Source of the DNA: Caenorhabditis elegans
Taxonomy: Eukaryota > Nematoda > Chromadorea > Rhabditida > Rhabditidae
DNA length: 64,000 bases
Assembly (NCBI RefSeq): GCF_000002985.6
Contig: NC_003283.11
Span: forward strand, 1,736,001 to 1,800,000
Reading direction: 5' to 3'
The notes below the pieces were generated by a model that saw nothing but the letters and a program-made list of their open reading frames with translations, did no database searches and had not been told where the DNA came from. Below, piece by piece: positions 21,218 to 32,800 of the stretch (position 1 is its first letter; every line of letters starts with the position of its first letter). The position numbers and the translations under genes were made by a program.

Positions 21218-24200
21218 ATGAATTTATTACCTTGTTTATTGATTTTTCTATTATACAAACAAGTTGAGTCAGATGATTGTGCTAATTATATATTAAATTC
21301 AAATGCCGTTTCATTAAATAAAGTGAGTTTTTGAAAGTATTTATCTAATTGAAAAGCACCTAGATTTTTTGTTGATTTTTTTAAATGTAGTTTTAGAAAA
21401 ACTGAAAAATCTAAATACCCAGATTCATAAAATTTACTCAATTTTATTTTTAAAAAATTCATAGAAAAGTTTCTTTAATTATAAAATTTTGTTGATCATA
21501 GGCATACAAACTTTTGAGAAACTTAAATTAAATTGAGTTTTGAAATATCAATCCAAGATTTACACTAGATTAATGGAAAATGCATAGCAGTCCCCAACAC
21601 AGCATTCAGTGGGTCAGCAGCAGCTTCCTGTAGCGATACAGGAAATGGAGTTCAGTTCGTCAAGTTATCAATCGACAGTAAGGAGGAAAATGACTTTGTC
21701 GCAAGTGAGTATTTATTTAATTTTTAAGCTGAATATTGATTTTCAGATGGCTTGAAGGCCATTCCTTATAAGATGGCTTATATAGGTCTTGGTCATTCAG
21801 TTGCGGGATGGGAATGGATGAACGGGGACAGTTCAATTTATAGGAATTGGGGTAAGTTTTTGATACTTGAAAAATTTGTTTTTAAGGTGGAGTAATTATG
21901 AAATTGCTTTAAGACTTGCCTATGGTACCACAATGACCAAATATCATAGTAAAAAATTTGTTTTTAAATTTCTGAATTTGATATGATTTTTTGAAAATTG
22001 AAAATATCTCGAATTGCATCAAATTCCCATTTGAATTACCGCCAATAGTTCGATGTTCGATGGAGCGCGCTTGTCTTATTTTAAATTTTATTCATCATGG
22101 TTTCTAAATATTATATTCCCAATACCAAAAATTTCAGCCCATCCACCAGATGCTCCAACAGCTGAACCAACTACCGAACCATCCACACTTCCACCAGCTG
22201 AACAGAGAAGATCAACTGCCGTAGTTATCGGAATTGACGCTTCATTGTTTTCAACGAATTCGTTGACATTTGCGGTTAGTAAGTTTTGAACTCAGCTTTT
22301 GTTTCCTACCAAAAAAAGCAGCCGACATTTTCTGGGTCATCCATGGTGTCGCTTGCAAGCTTACTCACGTCGGTGGTTATTGCAACCGACATTTTCTGGA
22401 CTTTCAAACGAGTTGAAACTGAGGAATCCTATTTGTCGGCAGCGAAGCTCGTTGGAATCGTAGCAGCCGACGTTTTTTTTTGGGTTTTCAGCTACTTACA
22501 ACTTTAAGCAACTCCTGGCTCGTCGGCCGCTTACAAACAAACAATTTTGATCACCATCTGAAAATTGGACTTTCAGCAAGTCGAGTTCGCCAGATCACTT
22601 TCCGCCTATATTGGTGCTCGCGGGCCAGCAGAATTCGCATTTTTCGCGTATGGTTGTGCCCAGATGTCGCCTTATATGAACCAGTATCCAAACTTTGTGA
22701 GCACATTTGTGGATACTGATACAATGATTCGGAATCTTAATGAGACAATTAATCATGACTGTGTTCGCACCAATCCGCTGGATTTTCGCTCGTGAGTTAG
22801 TCAGTTTTCCTGAGACTTCGTGTGGTCAGAGCTTCCCTTTTTCCGTTCTCTTTTTGAATACGTGGAAACTTAATTTTTAGAAATTCTGACGAGTTACTGA
22901 AAACTTTTAACCGCAAATTTAAGTTTCTACGTATTCCAAACGGCTAACGAGATTAGGAAGCTCCGACTACGCATCTTTTCCAAAACCATACCTCTTTCCA
23001 GAATGTTTCGAGATCAGACCGTCTACTATAATCGATATACCACGTCATACCGGCCATTCAAATCACAATTCTTATCAATGATCTACTTCAGTTCTTCTAC
23101 GTAAGGGATAAGAACTCAAGGATCAAGTAATTCCTGATTTCACAATTTTAAGAGACTCTGATAACATAAAAGCGGCCAGCTCCCTCTACCCAATGGCAGA
23201 CTCGTCAGTTATCACAATTAACATTGGTGATAAGTCCATTGATATTTCGCCTTTATCGATTCCAGTTGGCAAGAATGGGATTCGAGTGAAAACTGCAGAC
23301 GATATTTTGGGTCTCGTCCCGAAAATAGATTCTATGATTTTTGGCACGACGGCTGCAGCGGCTGGTGGCGCGAGCAAGGAATTCAAAGGTTAGGATACAT
23401 CGTTGAAAACATCGTCTTGTGATATTTTAAGCGATTTTCCAGAACCCTCTATCGACGCAACTACCTACACGGATTGTGCGTACATGAACGTGACCGACAA
23501 GCTTTGGTACTCGGACGGGGAATGTACCACGGAACGACAAGTGCTCTGCCAATATGTGCTCCCAACACCACCGACACCGAATCCAACGATTTCATGGCAA
23601 GATCCGTTGGTTTTTTTTTTTTTTGAAATTTAAATTCATGTATTCGTTTTTAAAATGTATTTATATCCACGCAATTTCTACATTTTCCAGATGCTTCTAC
23701 GAAACGACAACTTTTAAATATTTCGAGTCATTACACAATGCCAAATGCTATAGGGTAAGTGGACTCAGTCTCAATGAAGCACATTTGCATAGTCGGCAAG
23801 TTTCAGGTGTCCTCAGAAAAAAAGCAGTTTGTTGATGCTGAAAATCTGTGCTTATCCAAACATCCATTATTCCTGCATACCCCTAAACTGACATCAATTG
23901 AGACAAAAATCGAAGAGGATCAGGTTAGAAGTAAGTCTCGCAAAAGTGCTCCATTGCAAACCTCAATTTTTAGCTTTAATACACACACAACCTCTTGTCA
24001 ATGAGGGAATGTTTTGGTTTGGGTTGAAACGGGACCCCTCAAATTCTTCAAACTGGTATTTCATCAACGGAGACACCTATGACTCCAGTTATCAAAACTG
24101 GCGATCCGGATATCCACGAGATGCTGATGGTTGTGATTGTGTGGCGCTGGTGATAAATGATAATTCATGGGTGAATACTGACTGCAATAAGCAGCTGTAT

Positions 24201-24245
24201 TCGATATGTGCTTTTCAGTTCAACTTTACGGATACAGCTTTTTAA
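21218..24245 (+). CDS. Secreted C-type lectin with nested vWA-like domain, gene A
   Basis: Eleven exons: 21218-21322, 21569-21704, 21747-21851, 22138-22274, 22577-22791, 23002-23100, 23153-23388, 23443-23605, 23691-23754, 23807-23930 and 23974-24245. They close in frame at 551 aa. Order: signal peptide (MNLLPCLLIFLLYKQVES); first half of a lectin domain (INGKCIAV to WEWMNGDSSIYRNW); a Pro/Thr linker; a vWA-like domain (STAVVIGIDASLF, QQVEFARSLSAYIG, FLSMIYFSSST, SSVITINIGD); the second half of the first lectin domain (EPSIDATTYTDCAYMN, YSDGEC, QVLCQY); then a complete second lectin domain ending in WVNTDCNKQLYSICAF. DASLFS does not fit the DxSxS metal site. Probably a secreted, possibly immune-related, lectin. 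Exons 4-7 form a phase 1-1 module. Confidence 0.85.
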
Positions 24246-24399
24246 CTTGGTTTTGTATATGTATTTTATTTTTTATTTTTTATGAAAAAATTGCTGAAAC
24301 AATGCTAGATTATACATTCAAAAAATATCGAAATAAGTGGAAATCAGAAAATTACCTGAAGTTCCTTTCTACAAGACAAGTTGCGAAACGAATTGGGTC

Positions 24400-24560
24400 A
24401 TAAATTTTTACAACTACTGATCTTGCTCCATACTTCAGGCTTTTAGTTGAATGAAGGCACTCACCGACACAGAAGCCGCACAATTTTTCAGTAAAATGCA
24501 AATTTACTGATAAGAAATAGAAAAACGACAGTTCGAGTTCGAGATCATAGACTGAAAATT
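24400..24560 (+). repeat. Upstream part of the lectin duplication unit, copy 2
   Basis: Matches 20260-20410 and lies just after the stop of lectin gene A. It marks the junction of the tandem duplication. Confidence 0.75.
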
Positions 24561-24829
24561 TATGGGAAGAAAAAAAAAAGTTAACAGAATTTTAAAAAAT
24601 TAATGGCCGAGTTTTCTCTATTCTATGTTTGAGGTTGCCCAAAATAGTTTGCATACCCGATTTTTGAGGCAATTTTCCAACTGATGAGTGGCCGAAGTTT
24701 GGCGCGGCCACCTGAAAATAATTGTGAAACAAAATTTGCTTGTTTAGTTGCAATGCTTATATTTTTAATCCGATTTTCAAATTTTTGACGCATTACATAA
24801 AAATTCCTTTTTTTTTCTTTTTCGTGCCG

Positions 24830-24893
24830 CTGATAAGACATTTTTCCTGGTTTCCTTTTCATTATCATTTGCACCCTTTTTGTCATGTTATCA
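24830..24893 (+). promoter_or_regulatory. Three TGATAA-type GATA sites upstream of lectin gene B
   Basis: CTGATAAG at 24830-24837 and TTATCA at 24862-24867 and 24888-24893. The block from here to the ATG is the best-conserved non-coding stretch between the two lectin genes. Confidence 0.55.
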
Positions 24894-24938
24894 TACAAAA
24901 TTATTGTTCAGGGAAAACATATTTCAGAAACAGAAGCT

Positions 24939-27900
24939 ATGAACATATTACTTGTTTACTTGTCTTACTTGTTTATATGTTTTATTTTATTGTTTAAACG
25001 AGTTGATTCAGTGATCTGTACTGATTATATACAAAGTTCGACTGCCGTTTCTTTGGAAGAGGTGAGTTTTTAAATATTTTCTCTGTTTCAGAACATTTTT
25101 TTTTCAATTTGATTTTAGAGAAACTGTAATCACGCGGTTCTGGCTTCCCTCATATTTTTTAAAATGTAAGAGTTTGCCGAACTGGGTCATTACGGCTCGG
25201 CCATATCTGAGGTAGATTTACGGCGCGTTGCGTGTTGCGTCGCGGCTCAGTTTTAGTTGTAAAACTAAATGTATTTGTCCGTGTGGAGTACACGACTTTC
25301 CCACGAGTTTTCCGCCAGGCGATTATCAGTGGAGCGCGAAAAATTCAATGAGAAAGGTCAGAACTCAGTGTGTAATATGTGCAAAAAAGATGTAACCTTG
25401 TATTTTGAATTCAGGTTATTGGTAGCATTACTTGTGTAATATTACATGAACACAATATTCTGAGAATGCGTATTGCACAACATTTTTGACGCGCAAAATA
25501 TCTTGTAGCGAAAACTACAGTAATTCTTTTAATTACTACTGTAGCGCTTGCGTCGATTTACGGGCTCAATTGATAGAATATTAAAATAATGCTAAAAATG
25601 GAATATCGCTGTAACTATTCAAACAGAAATTAATTTCAAAAGTCGAGCCCGTAAATCGACACAAGAGATACAGTAGTAATTAAAAGAACTACTGTAATTT
25701 TCGGTACGAGATATTTTGTGCGTCAAATATATTGTGTAATACGCATTCTCAGAATTTTGTGTTCCCGGAATATACCTTGCTCAAAAATAAACCCCAATGA
25801 GTAAAAACAATTTTTTTAACGGTTAAAATTGTACCAGATTCTTAATATTTATCCACATTAAAAATTAATATCAGATTAATGGAAAATGTCTAGCAGTTAC
25901 CAAGTCAGCGGTGAGTGGGTCAGCAACCTCTTCGTGCAACTCTGTAGGAAAAGGAGCCGGTCTAGGAAAGTTTGTGAAGCTATCAATAGATAATCAGTTG
26001 GAAAATGATTTTGTAGCTGGTGGGAAATTGTTCAGTTCCTTTCATGCCTCTAGACTGGAGAGCTTATTTTCAGATGGCTTAATGGATACGACTTATCAAA
26101 CAGCTTACATCGGTCTAGGCCAGTCAGAAGCTGGATGGGGATGGATGAACGGGGACAGTTCAACGTATAGTAATTGGGGTAAGATTTATTGAAGGATTTG
26201 TTTGAAAGCAGAAAAAATTCCAGCACAACCCCCAGTAACATATCCTCCAACAATCGGTCAAACTACCGTACCATTCAGATCAACACTGCCACCTGCTGAA
26301 CAGAGAAGATCAACTGCAGTGGTTATCGGAATTGATGCTTCAATATTCTCCACAAATGCATTGACATTTGCGGTTAGTGAGTCTTTTGTGTAGGCACAGA
26401 AGCGTTCAAGGCAATAATGTAGGCACACATCGACTGCCTACCAACAGCAGCCGACATTATCTAGGTCTTTTCAACGACGCATACTTTTAAGCTGAGCCAC
26501 GATATGTCGGCTGCGAACTATAGCAGTCGACGTTTTATGGGCTCCCTCGACAACAACCAAATGTGAGGACGCCTCCTTCTCTGGGTTCCCAGTTACTTAC
26601 AGCATAAAGCAACTCCTGACTTGTCGGCCGCTTACAAACGTTTTTTGTACAAACAAACAAATTCTATCTAAAAATGCATCTTGCAGCAAGTCGAGTTCGC
26701 CAGATCTCTATCCACCTATATTGGAGATCGTGGACCCGCCGAATTCGCACTGTTTGCGTATGGTTGCACCCAGGTGTCTCCGTATATATACCAGTATCCA
26801 AATTTTGTGAGCACATTTGTGGATACTGATACAATGATTCGGAATCTTAACGAGACAATTAATCATGACTGCGTTCGCAACAATCCGCTGGATTTTAAAT
26901 CGTAAGTTTTTCAAAATTTTTCATAACAAGTAATTAATTTTAATTTCAGAATGTTCCGTGATCAGTCAGTTTATTATAATCGATATCCCACGTCATACCG
27001 GCCATTTAAATCACAATTCTTATCGATGATCTACTTCAGTTCTTCTACGTAGGGGATAAAAACTCAAGGATCAAGCAATTCCTGATTTCAAATTTTTAAG
27101 GGACTCGGATAATATAAAAGCGGCCAGCTCCCTCTACCCAATAGCTGACTCGTCAGTTATCACAATCAACGTTGGTGATAATTCAATCGATATTTCGCCT
27201 TTATCGATTCCAGTTGGCAAGAATGGGATTCGTGTGAAAACTGCAGACGACATTTTGGGTCTCGTCCCGAAAGTGGATTCAATGATTTTCGGTGCGACAG
27301 TTGCCTCGCCTGGTGGTGCCGCGTGGAAAGCATTTGAAGGTTAGCATAGTGTACAGTGGTTTCTGTTGTAACATAACGATTAAATTGTGAATTCGGAATA
27401 AGCATTTTGCAAGGCTGCGGCGCGGTTTTATGTGTGTCAATTTACTAAAGTAAGTGAATCTGAAACAATAATTTGTGGTTTTTTCACAAAACTATGTAAA
27501 AATTCTTCAAAAACATGAATTTCAAACAAAACCTGTAAAACTGTGTCACGGAGTTCCTTCCTCATTGCATTATTCGCGCTCCATTGACAATCGCCCGCCG
27601 GACAACGCGTGGGAAAGTCGTGTACTCCACGCGGGCAAATGCATTTAGTTTTACAACTAAAATCGAACCGCGACGCGACCCGCAACGCGCCGTAAATCTA
27701 CCCCAGATATGGCCGAGCCAAAATGACCTAGTTCGGCGAACTCTTCCATTTCAATTTATGAGGGAAGCCAGAAATCTGTGTCGATTTACGAAGGACAATG
27801 AATCAACTTTTTGAATGTTAAATTTAAAAAAAGTTAAATAAAAATAAAAAAGGAATGTGAAAAATAGTTCAAAAACAATAATTTTAAACGAAACCTGTAA

Positions 27901-29271
27901 AACTGTGCAAATAGATTAATGCACACTTGTCCACGTGTAGTACAAAGCTCTTCGTAAATCGACAGACAAAAAACCGCGCCGTGGGCTTGCAAAACCTTTG
28001 CTCCGTCTTTCTTTTAATCCGAAACAAATTTGCTGGTTGATCGTTCCGTTTCAACAACGTGGCCGAAAAAAAACAATCGATGGCCGAGTTTTCCAAGAGT
28101 GAAAAATTCGGCCATCTATTTTAAATCTTTTACCGCCACGTAGCAAATACCATCTTGTGATATTTTAAGCGATTTTCCAGAACCCTCTATCGACGCAACT
28201 ACCTACACGGATTGTGCCTACATGAACGTGAGCGACAAGCTTTGGTACTCGGACGGGAATTGTACCAGTACCAAACGACAAGTACTCTGCCAATATGTGC
28301 TCCCGCTGCCTTCAACCCCTGAACCGACATCGAATCCATCAGACCCGTTAGTTTTCAAACTTAGAATTTTCAAGTTTAGAATTTTTTCCTCAAAATTCAA
28401 ATGTTAAAAATTTAACTTTTCTTGCAGATGCTTCTACGACACGACTAATTTCACATATTTCAGTGGTCTGGCCAATACGAAATGCTATCGGGTTTGTGAA
28501 ACACAAAATTCTGAGAATGCGTATTGTACAAAACATTTTACGTGCAAAATATGTTGCACAATACGCATTCTTCTAATATTGTTTTCCTGTAATACTACAC
28601 AAGTACAAATAATCTCAATACAAAGTTTTCTGAAGCTCGTAATTATACGTGTATTCAGCTCGACGAATTGGTGTATTTTGTGCAAACATCACATTTGAAA
28701 CATCACATTTTTTTCCCGCAGCGAAAACTACAGCAATTCTTTAAATGATTACTGTATCGGTAAAAGAATTACTGTAGTTTTCGCTACGAGATATTTTGCG
28801 CGTCAATTATGTTGTGAAGTACGCATTGTGGTCCCGTAGTAGTTCCAATATTCCAGGTCTCCTCAGACAAAAAACAATTCGCTGAAGCTGAAAATCTCTG
28901 CCTATCCGATCATCCATTATTCCTGCATACTCCTAAACTGACATCAATCGAGACAAAGGAAGAGGAGGAGAAAGTGCGGAGTGAGTCGGTGTGCCAACGC
29001 GCTCTATCGTCAATTCCCATTTTCAGCCATAGTACCGCCCGTCAGTGACGGGATGTTCTGGTTCGGGCTAAAACGGGACCCGACCAACTCGTCAAACTGG
29101 TATTTTATCAACGGAGACACCTATGATTCCAGTTATCAAAACTGGCGATCCGGATATCCACGAGATGCTGATGGTTGTGATTGTGTGGCGCTGGTGATTA
29201 ATGATAATTCATGGGTGAATACTGACTGCAATAAGCAGCTGTATTCGATATGTGCTTTTCGGTACAACTAG
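24939..29271 (+). CDS. Secreted C-type lectin with nested vWA-like domain, gene B
   Basis: Tandem paralogue of gene A with the same eleven exons and phases: 24939-25061, 25875-26019, 26074-26178, 26224-26372, 26687-26901, 26950-27048, 27101-27339, 28181-28346, 28428-28491, 28857-28980 and 29027-29271 (557 aa). Signal peptide MNILLVYLSYLFICFILL; lectin domain 1 split after YSNW; vWA-like domain from TAVVIGIDASIF; lectin 1 resumes at EPSIDATTYTDCAYMN; complete lectin domain 2. Intron 2 (26020-26073) is 54 bases without an in-frame stop, so it can be read through. Introns 1, 7 and 9 are enlarged by repeat insertions compared with gene A; intron 7 is 841 versus 54 bases. The last-exon stretch 29096-29256 is nearly identical to gene A. 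Confidence 0.85.
25160..25365 (-). repeat. Dispersed GC-rich repeat B, copy 1
   Basis: Inverted relative to the other copies. Carries GGCTCGGCCATATCTGAGG, TTACGGCGCGTTGCGTGT and TGTATTTGTCCGTGTGGAG. Lies in intron 1 of lectin gene B. Confidence 0.8.
25430..25770. mobile_element. Palindromic element E, copy 1
   Basis: Ends TTCTGAGAATGCGTATTGCA and ATACGCATTCTCAGAATTT are inverted. The arms continue with GCGCAAAATATCTTGTAGCG and GTCGATTTACGGGCTC. In intron 1 of lectin gene B. Confidence 0.85.
27560..27780 (+). repeat. Dispersed GC-rich repeat B, copy 2
   Basis: GCGCTCCATTGACAATCGCC, ACAACGCGTGGGAAAGTCG, CGCAACGCGCCGTAAATCT and ATGAGGGAAGCCAGAA. In intron 7 of lectin gene B. Confidence 0.85.
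27880..28135. repeat. Second insertion in intron 7 of lectin gene B
   Basis: This intron is 54 bases in gene A, so the sequence is foreign. It contains short words seen around repeat B (AAACCTGTAAAACTGTG at both 27531 and 27891) and CGGCCATC. Identity unknown. Confidence 0.5.
28497..28840. mobile_element. Palindromic element E, copy 2 (diverged)
   Basis: AATTCTGAGAATGCGTATTG at the left, and TTTTCGCTACGAGATATTTTG followed by TACGCATTGTGG at the right. In intron 9 of lectin gene B; absent from gene A. Confidence 0.75.
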
Positions 29272-29836
29272 TGATCTACTGCTCTACTGATAAAGCTTTG
29301 GAAACAAATTGTATTTTTTTGAGAATTTCATTCAGAAACTCTAAATTGATTAGAAATGAGAGGGAGAAATGAAACGTGGCTAATACATGGAAAATTCGAG
29401 GAAAAAAGCATGACAGAATACCAGTCATTTGTGTTCGAACAAAAAAAAAAGAGGAAATATGAATAAAAGAACCCTAAATTGCAAAGAGGTGGACGACAAC
29501 GCAAAACTCACAGGTTTGGCACATGATGATGATGATGAGGGGGACGTGGTGTCATCAGAGTGGCTCATTCTGGTTTGATCTACGTAGATTTACGAAAAAA
29601 TGCGGGAGAAGAGATGCAGAGTTGTCAACTTTTCGATAAAAAAATCCCCCGCATTTTTTGTAGATCAAACCGTAATGGGACAGCCTGACAACGTGAGGGG
29701 GACGGGATATCAAAAAAATTGAAATGAATCATAATTTAGTGTGTCGGGGAGGGAGTGGAGGGGAAAAATGAGATTCTTCATCAAGAAAAATTAAAAAAAA
29801 ACGTTTATCGGCACTATTTTCCACCGCCGGAGATCT
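29272..29836. other. Spacer holding a repeat C copy
   Basis: After the lectin stop, a (GATGAT)n tract at about 29525. Then repeat C at about 29550-29692 (TGATCTACGTAGATTTACG, TTTTTGTAGATCAAACCGTA). The last 30 bases before 29837 are the 3' UTR side of the minus-strand dehydrogenase. Confidence 0.65.
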
Positions 29837-32800
29837 CTAAATCCGCGCGTGCATGCCTCCGTTGATACCGATCGTCTCTCCAGATATGTAGCTAGCCTCG
29901 TCGGAAACCAGGAACGCCACCGCCTCGGCACACTCATCCGGATCACCGAATCGGCGTTGTGCAATTTGTGAGAGCCACTTCTGCTTTTCGGATTCGTCGG
30001 AGAAGAGGACTTGCGAGAAGTCGGTTTGAATGATTCCTGTAAAGAAATTTATGTTTTAGTGTGGTTCGAAAAAATCATTGTGATATTATTCAGACGCGAA
30101 AATTTTGCGATTTTTGAGTCGAAATCACGGTAGCCCGGTCTCGACACGATCTTTGAAGAGTACTGTAATTTCAAAAAATCCTGTTTTCGCGGGCTTGTCA
30201 TCGATTTTCACTAGTTTTCTCACGATTCGTTAAAAATTTAAGATTGAAATTTTCTCTTTAATAAATAAATAAATATTTTTTGTAGAAAATTTTTCTGTAA
30301 TTTTTTGCTAGACCAAAAATAAAAGAATCTCAAGTTTTCAACTAATCGTGAGAAAACTAGACAAATCTATGAAAATTCCGTAGTACACTTTAAAGGCGCA
30401 CGCCGTTTTGCATTTCACAAAAATATTTCAATATTACGGGAACACAAAATTCTGAGAATACGTACTGTGCAACATATTTTACGCGCAAAATATCTCGCAG
30501 CGAAAATTACAGTAACTCTTTAAATAAATACTGTAGCGCTTGTGTCGATTTACGGGCTCGATTTTTGAAATAAATTTATTTTCGAATAGTTACAGCTATA
30601 TTCCAGTTTCCTTCGTTTCTTTGTATTATTTTCTCTTTATTTTGCTTAAATGTAATATTCCATCGTAAATCGAGCCCGTAAATCGACACAAGCGCTACAG
30701 TAGTAGTCATTTAAAGGATTACTGTAGTTTTCGCTACGAGATTATTTGCACGTCAAATATTTTGTGCAATACGCATGCTAATAGTCTTGTATTTCCGTAA
30801 TATCTACGTCACCCATCAACGACAACACGTGGTGTCAGCCTGTTTCACTTTGATCTACGAAAAATGCGGGAATTTTTCCCAGAAAAATTGCGACGTCAGC
30901 ACGCGCTCTCTTCTCCCGCATTTTTCGAAGATCAAAGCAAAATGGAACTTTCTGAGTCCACGTGCGTTGGAAAAACAACAGTTTTCACGAAAATTCCGCA
31001 AAAATTCGGATAAATATTTATATTTACCTAGATCTCAGGATTTACGCCTTATGATTTCTGGGTCATTAAGTATGTTATTTATCAGATGGTTTTTTGGCAA
31101 GTCAACATGTTTCAAGTCACATGGCGTTTTTTCCCAAAGATCGCCAAATTTCAACATTTTGATTTTCGATCGCGCCAAATCTTCCGTTTCAAAGTTGAAA
31201 AACAAACGAAAAACATGCGTTTTTTTCAAATTTTTTGAAAATAACCCTCCTCTGGGTACCCGATGCACCGGGATCCCGTGAGTTGGCGTTTGGTTTTTCG
31301 AAGTCAATGTGGGAGAGAAGCAGCGAGAGGTAAATATTGAGAAAATATGTCAAATGTTTGCTAAAACTCAGACGTTAGCCTCGTGGCTTCTGTTTTTTTG
31401 TTGCTCCTGCTACTGCTCTTTCGCAGAGCAAATAGCTCGCACGAGGGGTAAAAATGGGGTCAATCGATCCGAAAATAAGTAGTGGGCAACGCACTTTTCG
31501 GAATGATTTTGGAAAAAAAAAATCGATTTTTCAGGAGCTCCAGCTAGCTTGGGAAATCCCTACACACTATGACAGAAGCAGGCAAAAATCGAAAACCAAT
31601 TAAAATCTGTTCTTTGTCGAATCGAATCAAGATAACAGAAAGAGAGAAAAGATTAAATGATAAAAGATACAGAATGTGATCAGTCAAGGACATTAAAGTT
31701 TGTGTTTTTGCACCCACTGACCCCTCTGGGAATTTGAAGGAATAGCGGCAAATCCGGCAAATTGCCGGTTTGCCGAAAATTTTGATTTTCGGCAAATTTG
31801 CAGTAATTTGCCGGAAATTTTTAGAGGGATTTTTTAAAAGACGGAAACGGAAACAACGAAAAACTGTGCCTTTTCGAAATTTTCATAGAATTTCCTCAAA
31901 ATATATTATTGACATTTGCCGTTTTCCGGCATATGGGCAATTTGCGGATTTGCCGGAAATTTTCAATTCCGGCAATTTGCCGATTTGTAGATTTGCCGGA
32001 AAATCATTTGCCGATTAAAATTAAAATTTTGAAATTTCAAAAAAAAAAGGTGCAAAATCACAATTTGCCGAAAATTTCGCCGTTTTTCCGGCAAATTAGC
32101 AATTTGCCGGAAAATTTCAATTTCGGCAATTCGCCGATTTGCTGGAAATTTTCAATTCCGAAAGTTTATAATTTCGGCAATTTGCCGGTTTGCCGAAGTT
32201 TTCAATTCCGGAAATTTGCCGATTTGCCGGAAATTTTCAATTCCGGCAATTTTTAATTTCCGGCACATTCGGCAATTTGCTGGAAGTTTTCAATACTGGC
32301 AATTTGCCGGAAGCTTTCAATTCCGGCAATTTGCTGATTTGCCAATTTGCCGGAATCGTCGTTTTCCAGGATGCGTACAATTTTGCCGATTAAAATTGAA
32401 ATTCTGGAATTTCCAAAAAAAAAAAGTGCAAATTTGCCGAAAATTAATTTTTTCGGCAGTTGCCATTTTTCAGGCAAATCGGCAGGTAGGCAATTTTCCA
32501 ATGAGCGGGAAATTTTGATTCCGGCAATTTGCTGATTTGTCGATTTGTCAGAAGCTTTCAATTCCGGCAATTTGCAGGTTTGCCCATTTGCCGAAAATTT
32601 AAATTCCGGCAATTTGCCGAGTTTCCGGAAAAAAAATCGTTTGCCGCGCACCCCTCAAACTTTTGTAGATCAACTGCATTTTTGTAAAATTTTTGAAAAA
32701 AAAATCAATTTTCCTAGAAAACCTAGGCTACCAAAATTAGCAACTTATTTTTTTGAATTTTTTGATTTTCAATGATTCAAAATTTAATTTTTTCACGAAA

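Noticed and set aside
23186-23386. Antisense open frame in lectin gene A exon 7
   Set aside because: Shadow of the plus-strand coding exon.
30775-31281. 168-codon plus-strand open frame
   Set aside because: It spans repeat C and intronic DNA of the minus-strand dehydrogenase, with no domain pattern.
31745-32655. Coding frames rich in CRF, PEI and ICR words
   Set aside because: They come from the CGGCAAATTGCC repeat read in any frame on either strand.
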